From Halictus rubicundus (lineage: Eukaryota > Arthropoda > Insecta > Hymenoptera > Halictidae): a stretch of DNA of 64,000 nt. The stretch spans positions 6,572,001-6,636,000 of the forward strand of contig NC_135157.1 in assembly GCF_050948215.1 (NCBI RefSeq), given 5' to 3'. Positions 12,101 through 26,481 of this stretch are shown here, one piece after another. Under the pieces are notes generated by a model. It was not told where the DNA came from and searched no databases. It saw only the letters and a list, made by a program, of their open reading frames with translations. The position numbers and the translations under genes are program-made. Each line of letters begins with the position of its first letter. The stretch's first letter is position 1.

Positions 12101-15100
12101 TGCACTGTATATGCAAGTACATGAACTTGGAAACCTTTTGTTAGTAATGTATTCATTTCTCTTAACAAATAGTGAAGATACTTTGGACCCAGAGTTATCA
12201 TGATCTTCTGCAATACCTCTCGAGTAATTCGCCTCACCGAATCTAAGCGTGATTTCAAAAAGGTGCACAATTTCATGAAGATTCTGAAATAACATGTGTT
12301 GTTTTATAACGGCAATTATTTCGTATTGCTTTTAACATTATTATTGCAAGTTATACTGATATTTACCCTGGTAAGTTGGCATTTAAAATAAATTCCGGCA
12401 ACTTTTGTAATAATTTAACAAATGCAAGTGCAATGGGAACTCTCATTAATTCTTCTTCTTCGTTGTCCGCTGCAACCCTCTTTTTGTTAACCTTGTGACT
12501 ACTCTCACGACTGGTTCTTGCTATGATAGAACGATGAAGCTGAGGCAATAATTCTTTGGATATACTAAAGACCACCCGTTTTGCTCCTTGTTGCGATAGT
12601 ATTGTTTGCTTTTCCATCACAAGTTCCTCTTCTTGTGCTTCCTTTTGTTCTTTTTCTACAATTTCTTCAAGAATCTCCACATTATCGGAATTCAAAGCAT
12701 CATCTAAATTTTCTTCTTCATTAACATTTTTGCTAACCAGTGTTTCGGCAACGTTTTCATCCTTCTTCACCTTTTCTGAAGAAATTGGATTATCTCCTGT
12801 AATTTCTTTTCTACTTCCTGATGCTAAAGATTCATCTACAAATTTGTATTTTGATAGATCAAAATGAAAAGAATCTAGAATAGCAACGATTAGTCTAACA
12901 AGTTGCTTCTGATATTCAATAGAATTCCTTACTTTTCCCAAGTAATATTTCAAGATAATTTCGTATTGTTGCCAAGGTAGCAGTCTGCACACTGTTCCGA
13001 CTGTTTCTATCGCAGCATCAACAATACTATTTTTGTGTATAAAAGCTTCATTGCATAAATATGAAGAAGCAAGTGGTAAAATAAATTGTGTTAATGTTCT
13101 TGGATTTGGAGCTTTTCTCAACGTCTTTGCTAAGCTGCAAAATTTAAGAAGTGCACGAGCTCTTCTGTGCATTTGTAGATGTTGCATGTTCTCAAAGAAG
13201 TCCACCTCTGGATCTATTTTGTTGGTTAAAAGTGATAAATCACGTAAGACAGGATGCGCTTCTGCACACTCCATCGACATGGTTCCCAAAAAACCTATTG
13301 AATGAAGTCGTACAGCTTCAATTTTGCTAACAATCCCCTTCCGTATGAGCACTAAAATTGTTTCATCCATTACATAACGCCTATCTATTGTGTTTTCTTT
13401 GTATTTCATTGCCAATTTCGGACCAATCAGTTTTAAACACTGTCCTGCATAATCTCTCATAGCTAGGTCTGCATCATTTTTAAGAAAATAATAACAATTA
13501 TAAATAACTGCTACTCCAAATTCCAACGTAATTGCATCCTTCTCCACTGCACTATTAATCTCAGTGAATGCGTCTAGCCTCTTCTGAAAATCTGGCTGAT
13601 CAAGCCACTTGCGATCCCATGCATTTAAAGCATTTATTATATTGTAATGTTGTATTAGCGTTTCACGGGACTCTTCTGCAGATCTTTCAACAATAGTCTT
13701 GTAGAGACCCAAGAAAAGTTTGCGTGCAGGAATCGACGAAATTGTACCCAATAGCGGTAAAATTGCACGCAAATGAATTTCTGGTTTTTTAATGTGTTTG
13801 ATAAGGTTTATGACTGTGGTGATTAATTCAATAATCGTTTCCTCTCCTTCTCTAGCGCCGGTTCGCCTAACTAATATTGGTACAATGAGAGTAAGAAGAG
13901 TATCACAAGCGTCAGCGTCTCTCACAAATTCAGAGATGCGTGACAATATCACCAACTCTGTTTTGTTTACTCCCCTATTTGTCTTCCCCAGTTTCTTTTT
14001 TATATGCTCCAAAATACTGAAAACATGAGGTAGAAGTATAGTAGACCCAAAGTTGACACCGCTAGACAGAGCTTCCTCGTTTATTTCTAGTAAATTAGTA
14101 AGTATCGGTGTTAAAGGAACCAAGGCCCCATCAGTTTCCATATCATTCTCATTTCTTTTTCCGTAATCCTGCAACGTTACCATTTTCTCAATCATTTCAA
14201 GTATTGCATTAACTACAGATGGATGTGTCTTCGGACCCAATAAAAGACGCATAACGTATGGTAGAGGACTGATTGTCTTATTGTCAGCTCGATATTTTAT
14301 AAACAACGGATAATAACGCGAGTTTTGGCTCCACACCATAAACAATTTTAGCAAAGGCGTAGGACTGTGAATACCCTCGATAGGCAACTTTTCCAGCCAT
14401 GGAAAGACTGCTGTATTAAACAAAGCATCCATTTCATGTTTACTCCATTCATAGTTCTCATAGTGACCACAGAATCGTACTAATATTAAGATACAACTTC
14501 TTCGTACATTTCTAATCGATGGTAGGTAGCCAACATGAACTTTATCTGATCTCTGCAAGATTCCAGTTACTTCTGCTAAAATGCATATGACCAAACCAAG
14601 TAAATAGGGTAATAATTTCTGTCCCATTTTACTACCGAACTGTTCAATTAAAATTCCAAGTAAATTGATAGCGCTTTGCAAACGTTTAGGTGGCACGACG
14701 TTGTTCAAGTTAACCGAGTTAATAATATTTTGCGTTAACTCTTCCAAATTGACTTTTTCATTTACTTCGAGTGGCATGTACTTATTGAAGGGTTTGAATG
14801 CCATTTTTACGAATATGATCATTTCATCTTCTTGAGTGCCAGCTAGAAAACGTAGAATCAATTTTCGTCTTACAAGTCCGCCTCCTTTACCGCCAGTTCT
14901 CATCCCTGTCTTTGATACCATTTTTGCATAAAGTAGTCTCATTAATATGGGTATAATATCTTTACGATGCTCGTTTTGTATCATACTACTCTCTTCATCG
15001 ATTTTGAATCGTGTCAATTCATTTTTCAAATTCTGTTCGCTAATTAAACTGACAAGATTATCTTTGTATGGCAGTAGATACTTGTGCTTATAAGTGAGAA

Positions 15101-18100
15101 GACAATTTAAGGCAGCCTTTTGAATGTCAGGGTTCTTTGAGGACAGTAAATCCAAGTAAATTTTCTGAATCTCTGATTCCCTATAAAGTGTTCTCGGATT
15201 TGTTATCTTGCTGAATATCTCTAATTGAGCAATTAAAACCTTTGCTTTGTAAACCCTATGCGGCATAAATATTTGCTTCGACTTTGTGTTTGCTGATTTA
15301 GATTTTCTATTTGTAGAGGGAACTTCTTTCTCTTCTGTTTCCATTTTCTGTTCTGCTTCATCCTTCTCGTCCTCATTTTCTTCAAGTTCAGGATCGATTT
15401 CATCATCTGCATCAACGTCCATTTTACTATCGGGAGTATCCAGAACTTGTGTCTGTAAGATACTGCAACAGTTGCCGTCTTCGGAATTTGTCTTGAAGAA
15501 ATTCTCGTTTACGTAATCGATAAATATTCCTGTTATGTCTCTGTTCTTCATTTCACAATAATGCGAGAAATTTCCCATACACTTCCACAACAGGATTGTA
15601 TGATTTTGATAATCAGGCTTGTCTTTGATTTTCTGTATTTCAACTTCTATTTCAGAAATAATATCACACTCGTACAATGCTTTATAGTCTGGTGCCTCTT
15701 TATGACACGATTTTAATTCTGTTAAGAATACTTGCCAAAATTGCTCACATTCTTTGTTTGCATACGTAGCAACAATTTTACTCACAGGTTCCCATAGTAT
15801 GGAAAAGTTTATGTACAAACATCCTAATAAATACCTAAGTGGAATATCATTATACTTTGCTTTTAAATTCGAAAGTATTGTACCTTCAAATGATAAAGTT
15901 TGTAGGTGCAGCAATCTATTTCTATATGTTTGAACTGTTATAGGTTCACATTCTGCCAAATACAGAAGTTCCATAGGGCTTTTTTCGACATTGCTTATAG
16001 AATTTTTAAGTTCTTTGATATTAGAATACAAAGAATACAAATGAGTTACAACCAATCGAACATCGCTGAAAGGAGAACTCAATTTCGATGCAAGACTGTT
16101 GTTTATGTTGTCAAAGACAGTAACATTTATATACATTTCTTGATATTCAGACACACTGAAATATGTTATATATAAATCTACTGCATTCAAAATGAATTTA
16201 TTGTCGGGATATTTAGCTAGAAGATCCGGTATCTTTATAGCTTGTGTTTCTATGAAGTTATGTAAAATTTCAGGCTCCAAAATATGGATTGCTGATTCAG
16301 ATGCTAATAGAAAACTGAAACATAATTTATTTAAATCATCTTCTGTATTAGCATCATTCATTATCCGTCCATACAGAGACAATATTCCTTCTTTCAAAAC
16401 GTCTGCGAACTTTTCTGGTAAAGGTTTCAAATGTGGTAAAACAATTAACGTTTTCAATGTGTTGGTTGATACATTATTATCTGATAAACCTTTCAATTCT
16501 TCCAAAAAGAAGTCAATTGTATCTGATTTTGCACCTCGAATGTCTAAAACATACTTCTGCCATTTGTTTAAATTCATTCCATTTATGCTTAGTGGAACTT
16601 TTGTTTTCACTATGTTGGCAAATAATCGTAAGGAATCATTTGTGAATTGATTAGTGATACTATGTCGTAATATGTGTGGTAATATCATTGCTTCAAATGC
16701 CGAGTAATCCATCAAACTTTCTACAGCTCTGTATAATAATTTTACATCCTTTACAGCCATAATTTTAAATAATATCTGGCTCGAAGTTTCTTGCATTAAT
16801 TTAATATTGGCTGCTAAAAGAATAGCAACTGCTGCATTTAGAATCTCTTGCAGAACGCCACTGTCATTTTCGAAGATATCCAGAGTCTGAACTAACTTTT
16901 TTATCAATGGTACTGGTTCTAGGACGAATCTTCCATTTTTATGATTAATAACCGTACACAATAATTGCATTATGAGAATCAAACTTTTTTCTTTCCCAGC
17001 TGTTGGTTGGAAGCTTTTACTCTTCTCAATAGAAGTGTTCATAACATTTAATAGCACAGACCAGAATATTTGACATTTGTGTGGATGTATATTTTGCACA
17101 AAGCAATTAATTATTTCTTTCAATACTTTAAACATTAAATCTTGATTGACATCATCGTTATTCAATGCATTCAAATATAATGAAAGCATTTGTTCTGCGC
17201 ATGAGTGAAATTGTCCTGGTGTGCCAGAAATCGCGTCAAATAATAATTTTCCACAGCCTGACACTGCATTAGGATTTTTTTCCAGGATAGTGATCACAGT
17301 ATTTAAGAAAGAATCTTTATCTTTGACTTTACGCACTACAAACGCAAAACTTTCAGCTGCAAAATTGTTAATATAAGCTGGTTGTGTATCTGCTAATAAT
17401 GGCAATAGCAGATCTAGTACGGTATTAATATTTTTCACCAGGTAACGCCACAGAAATTTGAACAGATACGCCAATGCTGTAAAAGCATACTCTAGTTGTT
17501 CAGTGTCTTTGGTTTGCAATAAATCAGTGATAACTGATAAAAACTGAGGGAAATACTCGTAAAAATCTTTCTGCAGATCTTTAGACACAGCCACCACTAA
17601 TCTACAAAGAAAAATTCATATAAAAGATTCATTAAAACAGATTTATAACCACATTCATATATTCATTGGTGCGATCAATTGAGTTTTGATTGTCAACATT
17701 ATCTTGAAGCAATAAATGATTCATGAAATGGTAGTAATACATAGATGATGGTAGAACAATTAAGAAATGGAGAAATAACTTACTCTAAAATTGGCTGCAT
17801 AAACAAAACATCCTTTTTCTCCAAGTATTCTAATAACGTGTCAATGACAAACTGTTTCTGATTAATCAACTGAGCAAGCGTGACAATGTCACGAACTTGT
17901 TTCTTAAAGCTACAATAACCCTCTGTGAGGTTAAGAAGATTCCATTTCTGAAGAGTCTGATGGAAATATGTTTCGACTTCATCATCTTCCTCGTTTCGAT
18001 GTGCGACACGGTGAAATATATCAACGTCAATTTCATTTATCCTTTCGGAAAATGGCTTAAACTATAAAAGAAACAAGACTTGATAAACACTTCACAACAA

Positions 18101-18178
18101 GACAGTTGTTGTTTTCATAGGTTATATGTATACCTGAAAGGTGTTGCATTCTTTATGACGAATTGGTTTGTTCTTCAT
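8987..18178 (-). CDS. UTP20: UTP20 / small-subunit processome component 20 (DRIM)
   Basis: This is a large nucleolar HEAT-repeat scaffold needed for early cleavages of pre-18S rRNA. The 11 exons in transcript order are 18134-18178, 17784-18061, 12367-17601, 12028-12283, 11350-11955, 10703-11266, 10445-10627, 10050-10371, 9545-9978, 9204-9473 and 8987-9136. They sum to 8,343 bp, a complete frame of 2,780 residues. Human UTP20 has about 2,785. The start MKNKPIRHKE resembles the human N terminus. The conserved DRIM block with LVRRKLILRFLAG lies near residue 1015. Acidic linkers occur near residues 835-865 and 1720-1770. The C terminus is lysine/arginine-rich, as expected for nucleolar targeting. 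All splice phases agree. The exon 6 donor could be at 10703 or 10706, a one-codon difference. Confidence 0.97.
12367..17601 (-). CDS. UTP20: UTP20 giant exon 3
   Basis: This single uninterrupted exon of 5,235 bp encodes about 1,745 residues, nearly two thirds of the protein. It covers most of the N-terminal HEAT array, the acidic linker and the DRIM region. The acceptor is TTTGTAG before ATTAG and the donor is CCAGG before GTAAAT. The reverse strand holds several shorter open frames that are shadows. Confidence 0.96.
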
Positions 18179-18275
18179 GATGATAAAGTGTATAAAAACT
18201 TTACGTTTGTTCAATTGAATTTGTCATTAACGAAGGTAATTGAAAAACACAAGTTGTACTGATGTTTACTGCACT

Positions 18276-18354
18276 CACGTGCATCTCACATTTCACACTC
18301 TCTACCACGTGTAGCACATGAGCATCGAAAATAAGATGACTAGATGTGCACGTG
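18276..18354. promoter_or_regulatory. Three CACGTG E-boxes upstream of UTP20
   Basis: Perfect palindromic CACGTG hexamers occur at 18276-18281, 18306-18311 and 18349-18354, about 100-175 bp before the UTP20 ATG. CACGTG is the Myc/Max-type E-box, and ribosome-biogenesis genes are known Myc targets in insects. Function at this site is inferred from motif and position. Confidence 0.5.
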
Positions 18355-18501
18355 TAAAGGAAACTACATAGAGAGAAGCAGCACAACTTGTAATTTTATA
18401 CAGCGTGGAAATTCTCTATGTTCTATATTTTCCTAGTCTTATTAGATTTGTAATTGAAAACAGAGAGGACACGAGAATGCTCACGCCCGGGGTTTCTGTG
18501 C

Positions 18502-18615
18502 CTACTATTTTTAGTAATTATTACATTTAGTAATTACTATCATTAGTTCTTACTACTTTTAGTAATTACTATTATTAGTTACTACTACTTTTAGTAATTA
18601 CTGTTATTAGTAATT
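18502..18615. repeat. Palindromic AT-rich minisatellite
   Basis: About three to four imperfect units of some 36 bp are built around TTTTAGTAATTACT, whose core AGTAATTACT is a perfect palindrome. It lies about 330 bp upstream of the UTP20 ATG. Confidence 0.75.
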
Positions 18616-19117
18616 AATTGTGCTTATTTTGCGTGTGTTTGTAGGTGTTTTGTGTGTGTTCACAGACGAGGTACAGGAGTAGATCAATCACCCAATGTAT
18701 TTTTTTGTCTCACGTCCGCGGGGATCTACATAGAGCCTCCTTACCATTTTTGTGTCACATCCTACCGTATCGGTCGGAACTAATCTGATCTCGCCTGATC
18801 TCGGCGGCCGCGCTCAGTCCGTCAGTCGAGGTGCGCACTCGGGAGGGAGCAGTCAGAGTAGAGGGCGTAAGAAATCTAGTTGTTGTTAACGATGTCGGTA
18901 TTTCAGATCGTGAGACGCGAAACCCCATATGGTGATTGGTCTACTCCTATACCTCGTCTGTGGTGTATTTTTGCAAAACTTCTCGAGTTTACCGCTAGAT
19001 AACGCTCACCTTAAATTACTGGACGTTATCATGTGCGATAACACTAATGAAAAGACGTATATGCGTATAATTATTCAATCCTCAATTAATCCCGAACGTC
19101 CGACTAGTCGTTGAGTT

Positions 19118-19320
19118 ACACTACTGAATTCAGAAACTTTTCGAATTTTCCTGCCACTTCTTTTACTTTTATTTTCCTAATACAAAGCTCAATATTCGAA
19201 AAATGTACCGGTCTGGCTTGTCATAGACTTATACTACTGAATTTCCTGCCACCACTTTCGATATCATATTCTCCTAATACGAAGTTTGATTTTTCGGAAA
19301 TCAACTTTGTTATCATGATC
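19118..19320 (+). repeat. Diverged tandem duplication
   Basis: Two copies of about 90-115 bp (19118-19207 and 19232-19320) share CTACTGAATT, TTCCTGCCAC, TCCTAATAC and AAG...TTCG blocks in order. Confidence 0.55.
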
Positions 19321-21892
19321 GTCTAATACTTACCAGAGGATTAGAAGAGTCGCAGAAAAGTAGGCGGCACCAGGGAGGTTCCAGACAAAAGGACTGTCCT
19401 TTGACCTCGGTGCAGAACATCATTCTCTAAAATCTAAAACGTTGACGCTTTGGTGGAATGTACCAGAGCCTTGTATTTAGCCACTTTTTCATCGTAAATT
19501 AAACAAGTAAATGTGATTCAAATTGTATCATATTTGGTGTCATTTTTATCAGAGAAATGCCACGATTGTGTTGGTAAAACTTTCATGAAAAAATAATGAA
19601 GAACAAAAAAATGTTGACACTGCATTAGTATTGTCCCACTGATATACCTGACCCCGGATCATGTTAGAATTTTCAGCAAAGTAGTCCATCGCTCTTCTGG
19701 TTCCGCAATACCTCTACAGCACATCGCAACTCTCCCCACCCCAAGTAATTTCGGTAGATCTCGATCGCCGTGATAATAATCATCAATAAATGTATTATTT
19801 CTGGCTGTTTGATGTTTAGAACAATTCCTTTTGCCAATGATGTTGACAAGCACTCCGTTCACCATCTTGCCACCTAATTTTTTAGTAAAAATACGTAATA
19901 GAACTCGAGATACTAAGCTATTTTTTTAAGCTATTAGTTAATTAAGCTGTTTGCAAATTTTCACTCGTATCGGATTTGACCTGTTTGTAGAAGTATAGAA
20001 AAAAATTAATTAATTAATTCTGATTAATGCAATTAATTAAAAAAGAAAATAAAAATAATGAATTAAATTATTTTTATTTTTTGTAATAAATTTCTTAAAA
20101 TATTTTTCCAAAAATGAGAAGAACACTTCTTGCATCTTCGAAACATCGTATGATCGTTAGTAGTAGGAAAGAAAGGTGAGAACTTGGAGAGATCACGGAT
20201 ATTCATTGAAATATGTAATATCATTTCATTTGACTGTTCGATACAAATAGGTTTTATCGTTGTGCTTCCCGCATACTTGAACTTACAACGTGTACTTCCG
20301 CTTTTACGAGACATACATATTAAGATACATGAATAGAATTATCTTTCACAAGACCTTAGATTACTGTCAGTAATGTTTAAATGGTAGTTCGCATTCAGAG
20401 TCAGATTGACGAAAGTGAAAAAATAATAGAGCAACCGATTGGTTATTTTGTTTTGCCAGCGATAAAATACAAATATATATAGTAATTGCAACTGAACGAC
20501 AAACGAGAGAAACTCGATGCACATATTTCTCTATACATAATTTTTCGGTTTTTTTTCATTTTTTCTTTACAAACGTTTCGCATGTCACGTTTAACGTAGA
20601 AGGTACACTTTAATTTAATCGTTATAGAGTGCCATAAATGACTAGTTGCATCCTACGCCGTAATACTGTACAGGGTTTTCCAAAAATATTGCTTTACGCT
20701 AAATTAAAGAAATTATATTTTTGCTGTTCACATTAATACCAACGCTCAACAGAACGACAGATTCGGATACGATAAACAATTCCAGAAGTACACTTCACAA
20801 ATAATTCGTCGAATTGATAACACGCAATGAAACAACACTGACTTTCCATAGAAATTTTCTTTCGTAGTTTAAAAGATACATACTCGTTGACGATGCCCTG
20901 TACACATACGTGGCTATCGAGTAACATGTATACTTTTTTTTTATGATTTGTCCCTTAAATTGTCACCTGTATAATACAAATAGTTCCTAGATCGTTGTAC
21001 ATTGGTGTATTACCAGTCCTCGCCTATGTGAAATTTAATTACATCCTCTCGTTCGCTTTCTTAGTTCCTAATTAAAATATAAATACCTATATATATATAT
21101 ATATTTATATATTTATATATTCCTTTACATAGTCTACTTATGTCGATTTTGTTTAAGCTTTATTAGCCATAGACAATCTGCTTGATATTTACAGAGATTA
21201 GATACAAAATTATAAACAGTTCTTAGTACAAAATAATTTTATGACTATAACGATTAAGGTTCAATAGCGTAGAGCAGGCTTAGGCAACCTTTCACGGCCT
21301 ATCAACGATTTTTCTCTCTATGTCTCCCACTCTCTCTCTCTCTATCTCTCTCACTCACTCCTGTCTTTTCTATCTCCTCTTTTTTTTTCAAAGACCTGTT
21401 CGACGATAATCATCTGGAAGAAACATTAATTTTTTTACCGGCTTTCGGAATGGAGTATTTACAAATTCATCGATTGCCAAACATTATCAGCAATCGCTAG
21501 AGTGATCAGCGTCACGATTGCATCGAGATGGTCATCGACGGTCAACTGAACTATAATAATCGTATATCATTCGATAACTAACGCAGCATCTAAAAGTCCT
21601 TATCCGCTTTTAAGAAACAATAAATACGAACGGAGAAACACGTTTTCCAAATCCATTTTTTACGTCTTGTTCAGGGTACAGCAATTGAGGTCTTCACTAC
21701 ACGAAGTATAATTAATAATAGTAAAATATTCTCCGACCATCTTTAATTAACTTATCTTCTCGCGGTGTATCCTCCTCGCCGAAGCCCATCGGTTTACGAC
21801 AATAACAGCATTCATGCGGTTACAAACATTGCCACTTAATCTGTATGGCAAGTCAAGGATCGAACATCAGTAATCCTCAATTAAGATTATAA

Positions 21893-22173
21893 TTAGACTG
21901 CGGATCTTTGTGCAGATTCTCATTTCTATATTTTTATTTTACAAAAACTGTGATAAGAGAAAAATTTCTTTCGTTGATTAAAAAATTCTTTCTGACGAAA
22001 ACAAAACAAAAATATTATAAGTTTAATAATATTAATAATATTATTAGGTAATAATATTACTGAATAATATTATTTAATAATATTATTAGTTTAAAAATAT
22101 TATTATTGGTACAGACGATTTCTTGTATTTTTTAATTCGCAAACAACGGAAATGCATAAAGATCTGCACTCTA
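21893..22173. mobile_element. AGACTGCGGAT-family MITE copy with AT expansion
   Basis: The left end is TTAGACTGCGGATCTTTG and the right end is AATGCATAAAGATCTGCACT. The interior includes an (AATATT)-like expansion at about 22015-22110, which explains the extra length. Confidence 0.65.
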
Positions 22174-25100
22174 ACACATAATAGTCGGAGAACGATCTCG
22201 GGCTAACATAATTCTATAAATCTTTCGAAATCTGCTCAGAAGTATCAATTTAAGCCTTGCAAGGATACCGATTATCGATCACGCTGATTCTACTCAATTG
22301 CGCAATAGATAATAATACTTGATCAGTTCGCAAATAATTTTTAACCTTTTTAATTTCCTACATCGTAAAACACATACGGGCTACCGTAGCAAGCTGACAG
22401 AAATAATACTGATGGTTTCGTGTAGCGAAACGTTTGCTATATCGTACCGAGATTCCCGATTATCAATGCATCATTTTCCTATGCAGAGACTGTGTTCAAT
22501 AGGAGAAACGAACGTCAAACAACGCGGCTATGAAACACCGCAATGAAAAAGCCAGAGATTGCCCGTGCCTGAATAAAAGATACAGCTAGATGAGCTCTCT
22601 ACAGTCTTCCGCGATTATCTCTAGATTTCTCTCAATTCCACGTTAGGTTAACAATCGGATGTGCCAGAAATCAGACTCTACAAATCCGCAGAACAACAAA
22701 GATCTGTCTCGACGATCGCAAAAAGCTAAAGCTATACTTTCCGCTTAAAAACAAGTCAAATTCCTTGGGGCGGTCGTTTTACATGGTGTGGTTCGATGGC
22801 CGTGATGAAAATTTAGCGATTCTCCTATTCTATAACTGTGTCTCCGAAAACTGTTTATAGTAGCAGAATTAATATAAACTTTTCTAAAAGAGATACTGCA
22901 ATTTCCTATAAATTACATTAAGAGGAAACATTTGTTTAAGGTTTAACATTTAAACGACCATTTTTTGTTGATTTTTTGTCAATGATATGCGTTTCCAATA
23001 GTGCCATTTTGAACATGCTGCCTTCTAACAAACAATATTCAATTATATTTCTTTTTATGTACAAGAATATCAAAGGTTCTTGAGAAGAAAGCTCTCAGTT
23101 TTGTCCAGAATTTTTATTAAAAATGGCTTTACTAATATTCACTATTTTGTGTACAAGCAATAAAATAAAGCTCGGTGCTTGATATCTCTTGTTCTTTGAT
23201 TATCAATTAAACATTTTTTTACCGTGTGCACATTTTGCTTGTTTGTATCGAAAGAGACATTAGCAAACAATAGTCCTCAAAACTGTTAGATTTTCTCGTA
23301 AGGATATCGCGTCACATCGTCACACCAAAAATTGTCCGGCGATAAACAGCTTTCGCAGGTGTACAATTAACCGTGGATCGCAGCACGCATTGTCGGATCT
23401 TGTAAATCGAGTTTCGATCACCACGCGTCATGTAAAACGCACTCGATCGTGTTTTTGTTTTCAGTTAGGAATGGATCGCGAGCGAGAACCGATTGCGACA
23501 CCGTGCGAAAATTTCCGCGCAGATGCGTGTTCGATCGTGAAATCCTAATTCGCAAATAATCCCACTGTCCACGATTTTCTTCGCAGTGTCAACACGGCTC
23601 TTGCGACAGCACCAACATGGAAGATTGAACGATCCCGGAAGCCTTCGAGGCATATGAGCGTGATTGTCGATCGTTACGCTAGCGAAGGAAACGCAAATGA
23701 TTCCCGTAACCGAGGTCCAGGCGAACAACAACCGTCGCGTAGAAACTTCTCACCGATTGCCAATTCACGTGATCAGTGGATCATCGAAATCAACGCTGTT
23801 AGAGCTCGCGAAGCGACGCGTCGATGAAACCGTGTTTAGATTCATTGCAACACCGAGCGTGTTCTCGACCGATGACGAGAGAAGCCCCGCGCCATTAGAG
23901 GAGCCTGCCGGAAACGGAAAGAACGACGAAGTATTAAAGATCACAGGAGAAAAGATTCGTTTGTCACCGCAGCAGCTCTCGAAAGGAGATCACGTCTGCT
24001 TCTTTATTCATTTGTCTTTCTACTTCTGCTTCGAATAATTTCTCCGTCGTGGGAAACAAGACGCCTCTCTTTTTAGGGAAAGTGTGTAGAAACAGTCGTC
24101 GATTGAAGAGCAAATTTCCTTGTCAGCAGAGAATGGGTCGCGCGTCTCTCGAATCTTTGCGAACAGAAGCAAACCGGACCAAGTTTAGATGTCCATTTCG
24201 TTGATATTCCTGGTTATTGATAGTTTAGGAATAGAATTTGATTCGATTCTTCTCGTTTCTCGCTGGTTCGTTTCGAGTTGGGATCGAACAGAGCGCAGCG
24301 CAAGATGAACGATCCTTTTGCTACTGAGAATTCCGAACCGGTAGGTACAGGTAGGTACGTAGAGATATACTAAATTATCACATGAGTAGACAAGTTGAGT
24401 TACTCTTTAGCAGTAGTGGGTTCAGGGCTGGGGGAAAGGGAGGGGGGCAACGATACAGCCAAAGGCAGCAATATGCTTACATCGATGAATCTAAACGCAA
24501 CTACGATTCGTTTTCCTAATATAACGCGCGCGCGCGCACGCGATTCTCGGCAGTTTTTTCATCGTTTTGTCTTTTTTTGGTACGCTTTCCTCTTTGTTTT
24601 CTTTTTTTTTAACGCCTAACGATCCGGCGACTATTATTATCGCTATCTGAACAACGTGCCTGCGGATCACGGTATAAAATGCTAAATCGTTGAATCGATC
24701 TACGAATACAATTCGGAACTAATCTCTTATATCGATAATCCCATAAATTACGAGCTACGACAATTTTTCACCATGAAACCTCGCTGTGCTGATTATTATT
24801 CCTATTATTTCCTTTTTCGTTCTTTCCTTGGTTCACAACGACAGAGAAGCGATTCTTGTTACGTTTAAATTCAACGGACGTACGGTTCTGTGTTTTCCAC
24901 TTTTATATATATATATATACGATCGACTACGTCTCTGATTATCTACTACTTACGCGGCGAAAATTACATTAAGATATATAAATAGTATTTTTAATGTTGT
25001 AACGGTAACATTACCTACACGCTAGATATTGCGAATGCTATCGATAGTGATTTCATCTGATATAAATACATGGAACATAACGGCTCGAGTGATTAATTAG

Positions 25101-26422
25101 TCGAATGTCGTGAGAACAGCGTGTCGCCGAACGAATGCTTTGAACGTCGAAGTCCCTCGCTGGGCGTTCCTTTCCCCGTTCCCGCGCGAAACGAGGTGTC
25201 TTCGATATGTCGTCGCCTCGATAAAACGTGCTTTACGTGTTTTCACCAGCGAATCAGCCGCGAAACTCCGCTCACCGGAAGCTGCATCGCTTTTTGTTTT
25301 TTCTTTTTTCTTTTTTCTTTTTGGTCTTCACCGATATCGCCTTCCACAGAAGGAAGCAAACACGATAACCGAATTCAAGTTCCGAGCGATATTCCGCTGC
25401 CAATCTCCGTTCCATTCGCGTGCCAGCATAATGATAAACGCCCCCTTACCTCTCGACGTACGCCTATATGTACAATAGTCTAGTTGCTTTTTTTTATTTT
25501 GTGTTTGTATTGATCCCGCCTATCATGTAAAGTTACAATTATGATGTGTCATAGTCGCGGCCCTTATCACCACCGTCTCCTTCTTAACAGAGAATATGTA
25601 TACCGTTCCGATCACCAAGCATATGATATCCGTCGAATCCTCGTAATCACACGACCATAATCTCCTCGTCGACAACGGAAAATTGTTAAACGATTCGCAC
25701 CTGCTTTGTCTTTAAATCATCAGGGGTAACTCCCAATTGTTACTATCTTTCATGTCGTTGTTGGATGTCGCTGTTACCAAAATCTGTTGTTTGCAAATAT
25801 TTTTCATATCGCGACTAATAATCTGATTTTGCGCAGTCGATTTTTAAGCATTTTTCAGAATCGGATGCACAGACACGTCACCCCCGAAGGGTTAAATATT
25901 TGACAGAAAGGGGATCGGTAGAAATTGTTTTTCTAATGCATGACGAAATAATGGTACTCACACCTTGTACGTCAGGAAATCGTCGCGTGTTTTATAGTCC
26001 TCGAATTCTAACAAAGTTATCTCGACAAAGGGAACCAGCTTTTCAGTTACAAATATTCGATTCCATTCATTGCAAAAGTCTGCGGTATTCTAAATGCGAA
26101 TTTTGACTTCCGAGTCCTCTTTAATAGTCTTCGGTCGATACCGTTGTCAATCGAAATTTGTGACTCAACGAAAACACAATATACCGGACACAATTTTGAT
26201 ACGATTTCGTCGTGTACATTCGTGAATCGAGGCAAGTCCACCGAACGCCTAACGATCATGATACTACAATCTGCTACACAGTTTTCTCAGGCATACGCAT
26301 TCATACGATCCTCATATGTATACCTCGTTTATCCTATCAATAGCTCCTTCCGAGGAAGAATTTGATATTTCAGTTTCCGTATTGCCATACGTTGATACGA
26401 TTCTTACGGGATACCGTCTCGT

Positions 26423-26428
<6 letters not shown>

Positions 26429-26478
<50 letters not shown>
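26429..26478. repeat. TC microsatellite
   Basis: About 25 uninterrupted TC units lie in the probable Ddr 3' UTR or intergenic DNA. Confidence 0.95.

Positions 26479-26481
<3 letters not shown>

Noticed and set aside
18894..19114. Short plus-strand frames after a GC-rich patch, looking like a promoter and first exon
   Set aside because: The frames are 36-60 codons with no continuation or homology. A decayed mobile element is as likely.
23664..24038. 124-codon plus-strand frame between UTP20 and Ddr
   Set aside because: It has no recognisable domain and an overlapping minus-strand frame. It is more likely Ddr 3' UTR or intergenic DNA.
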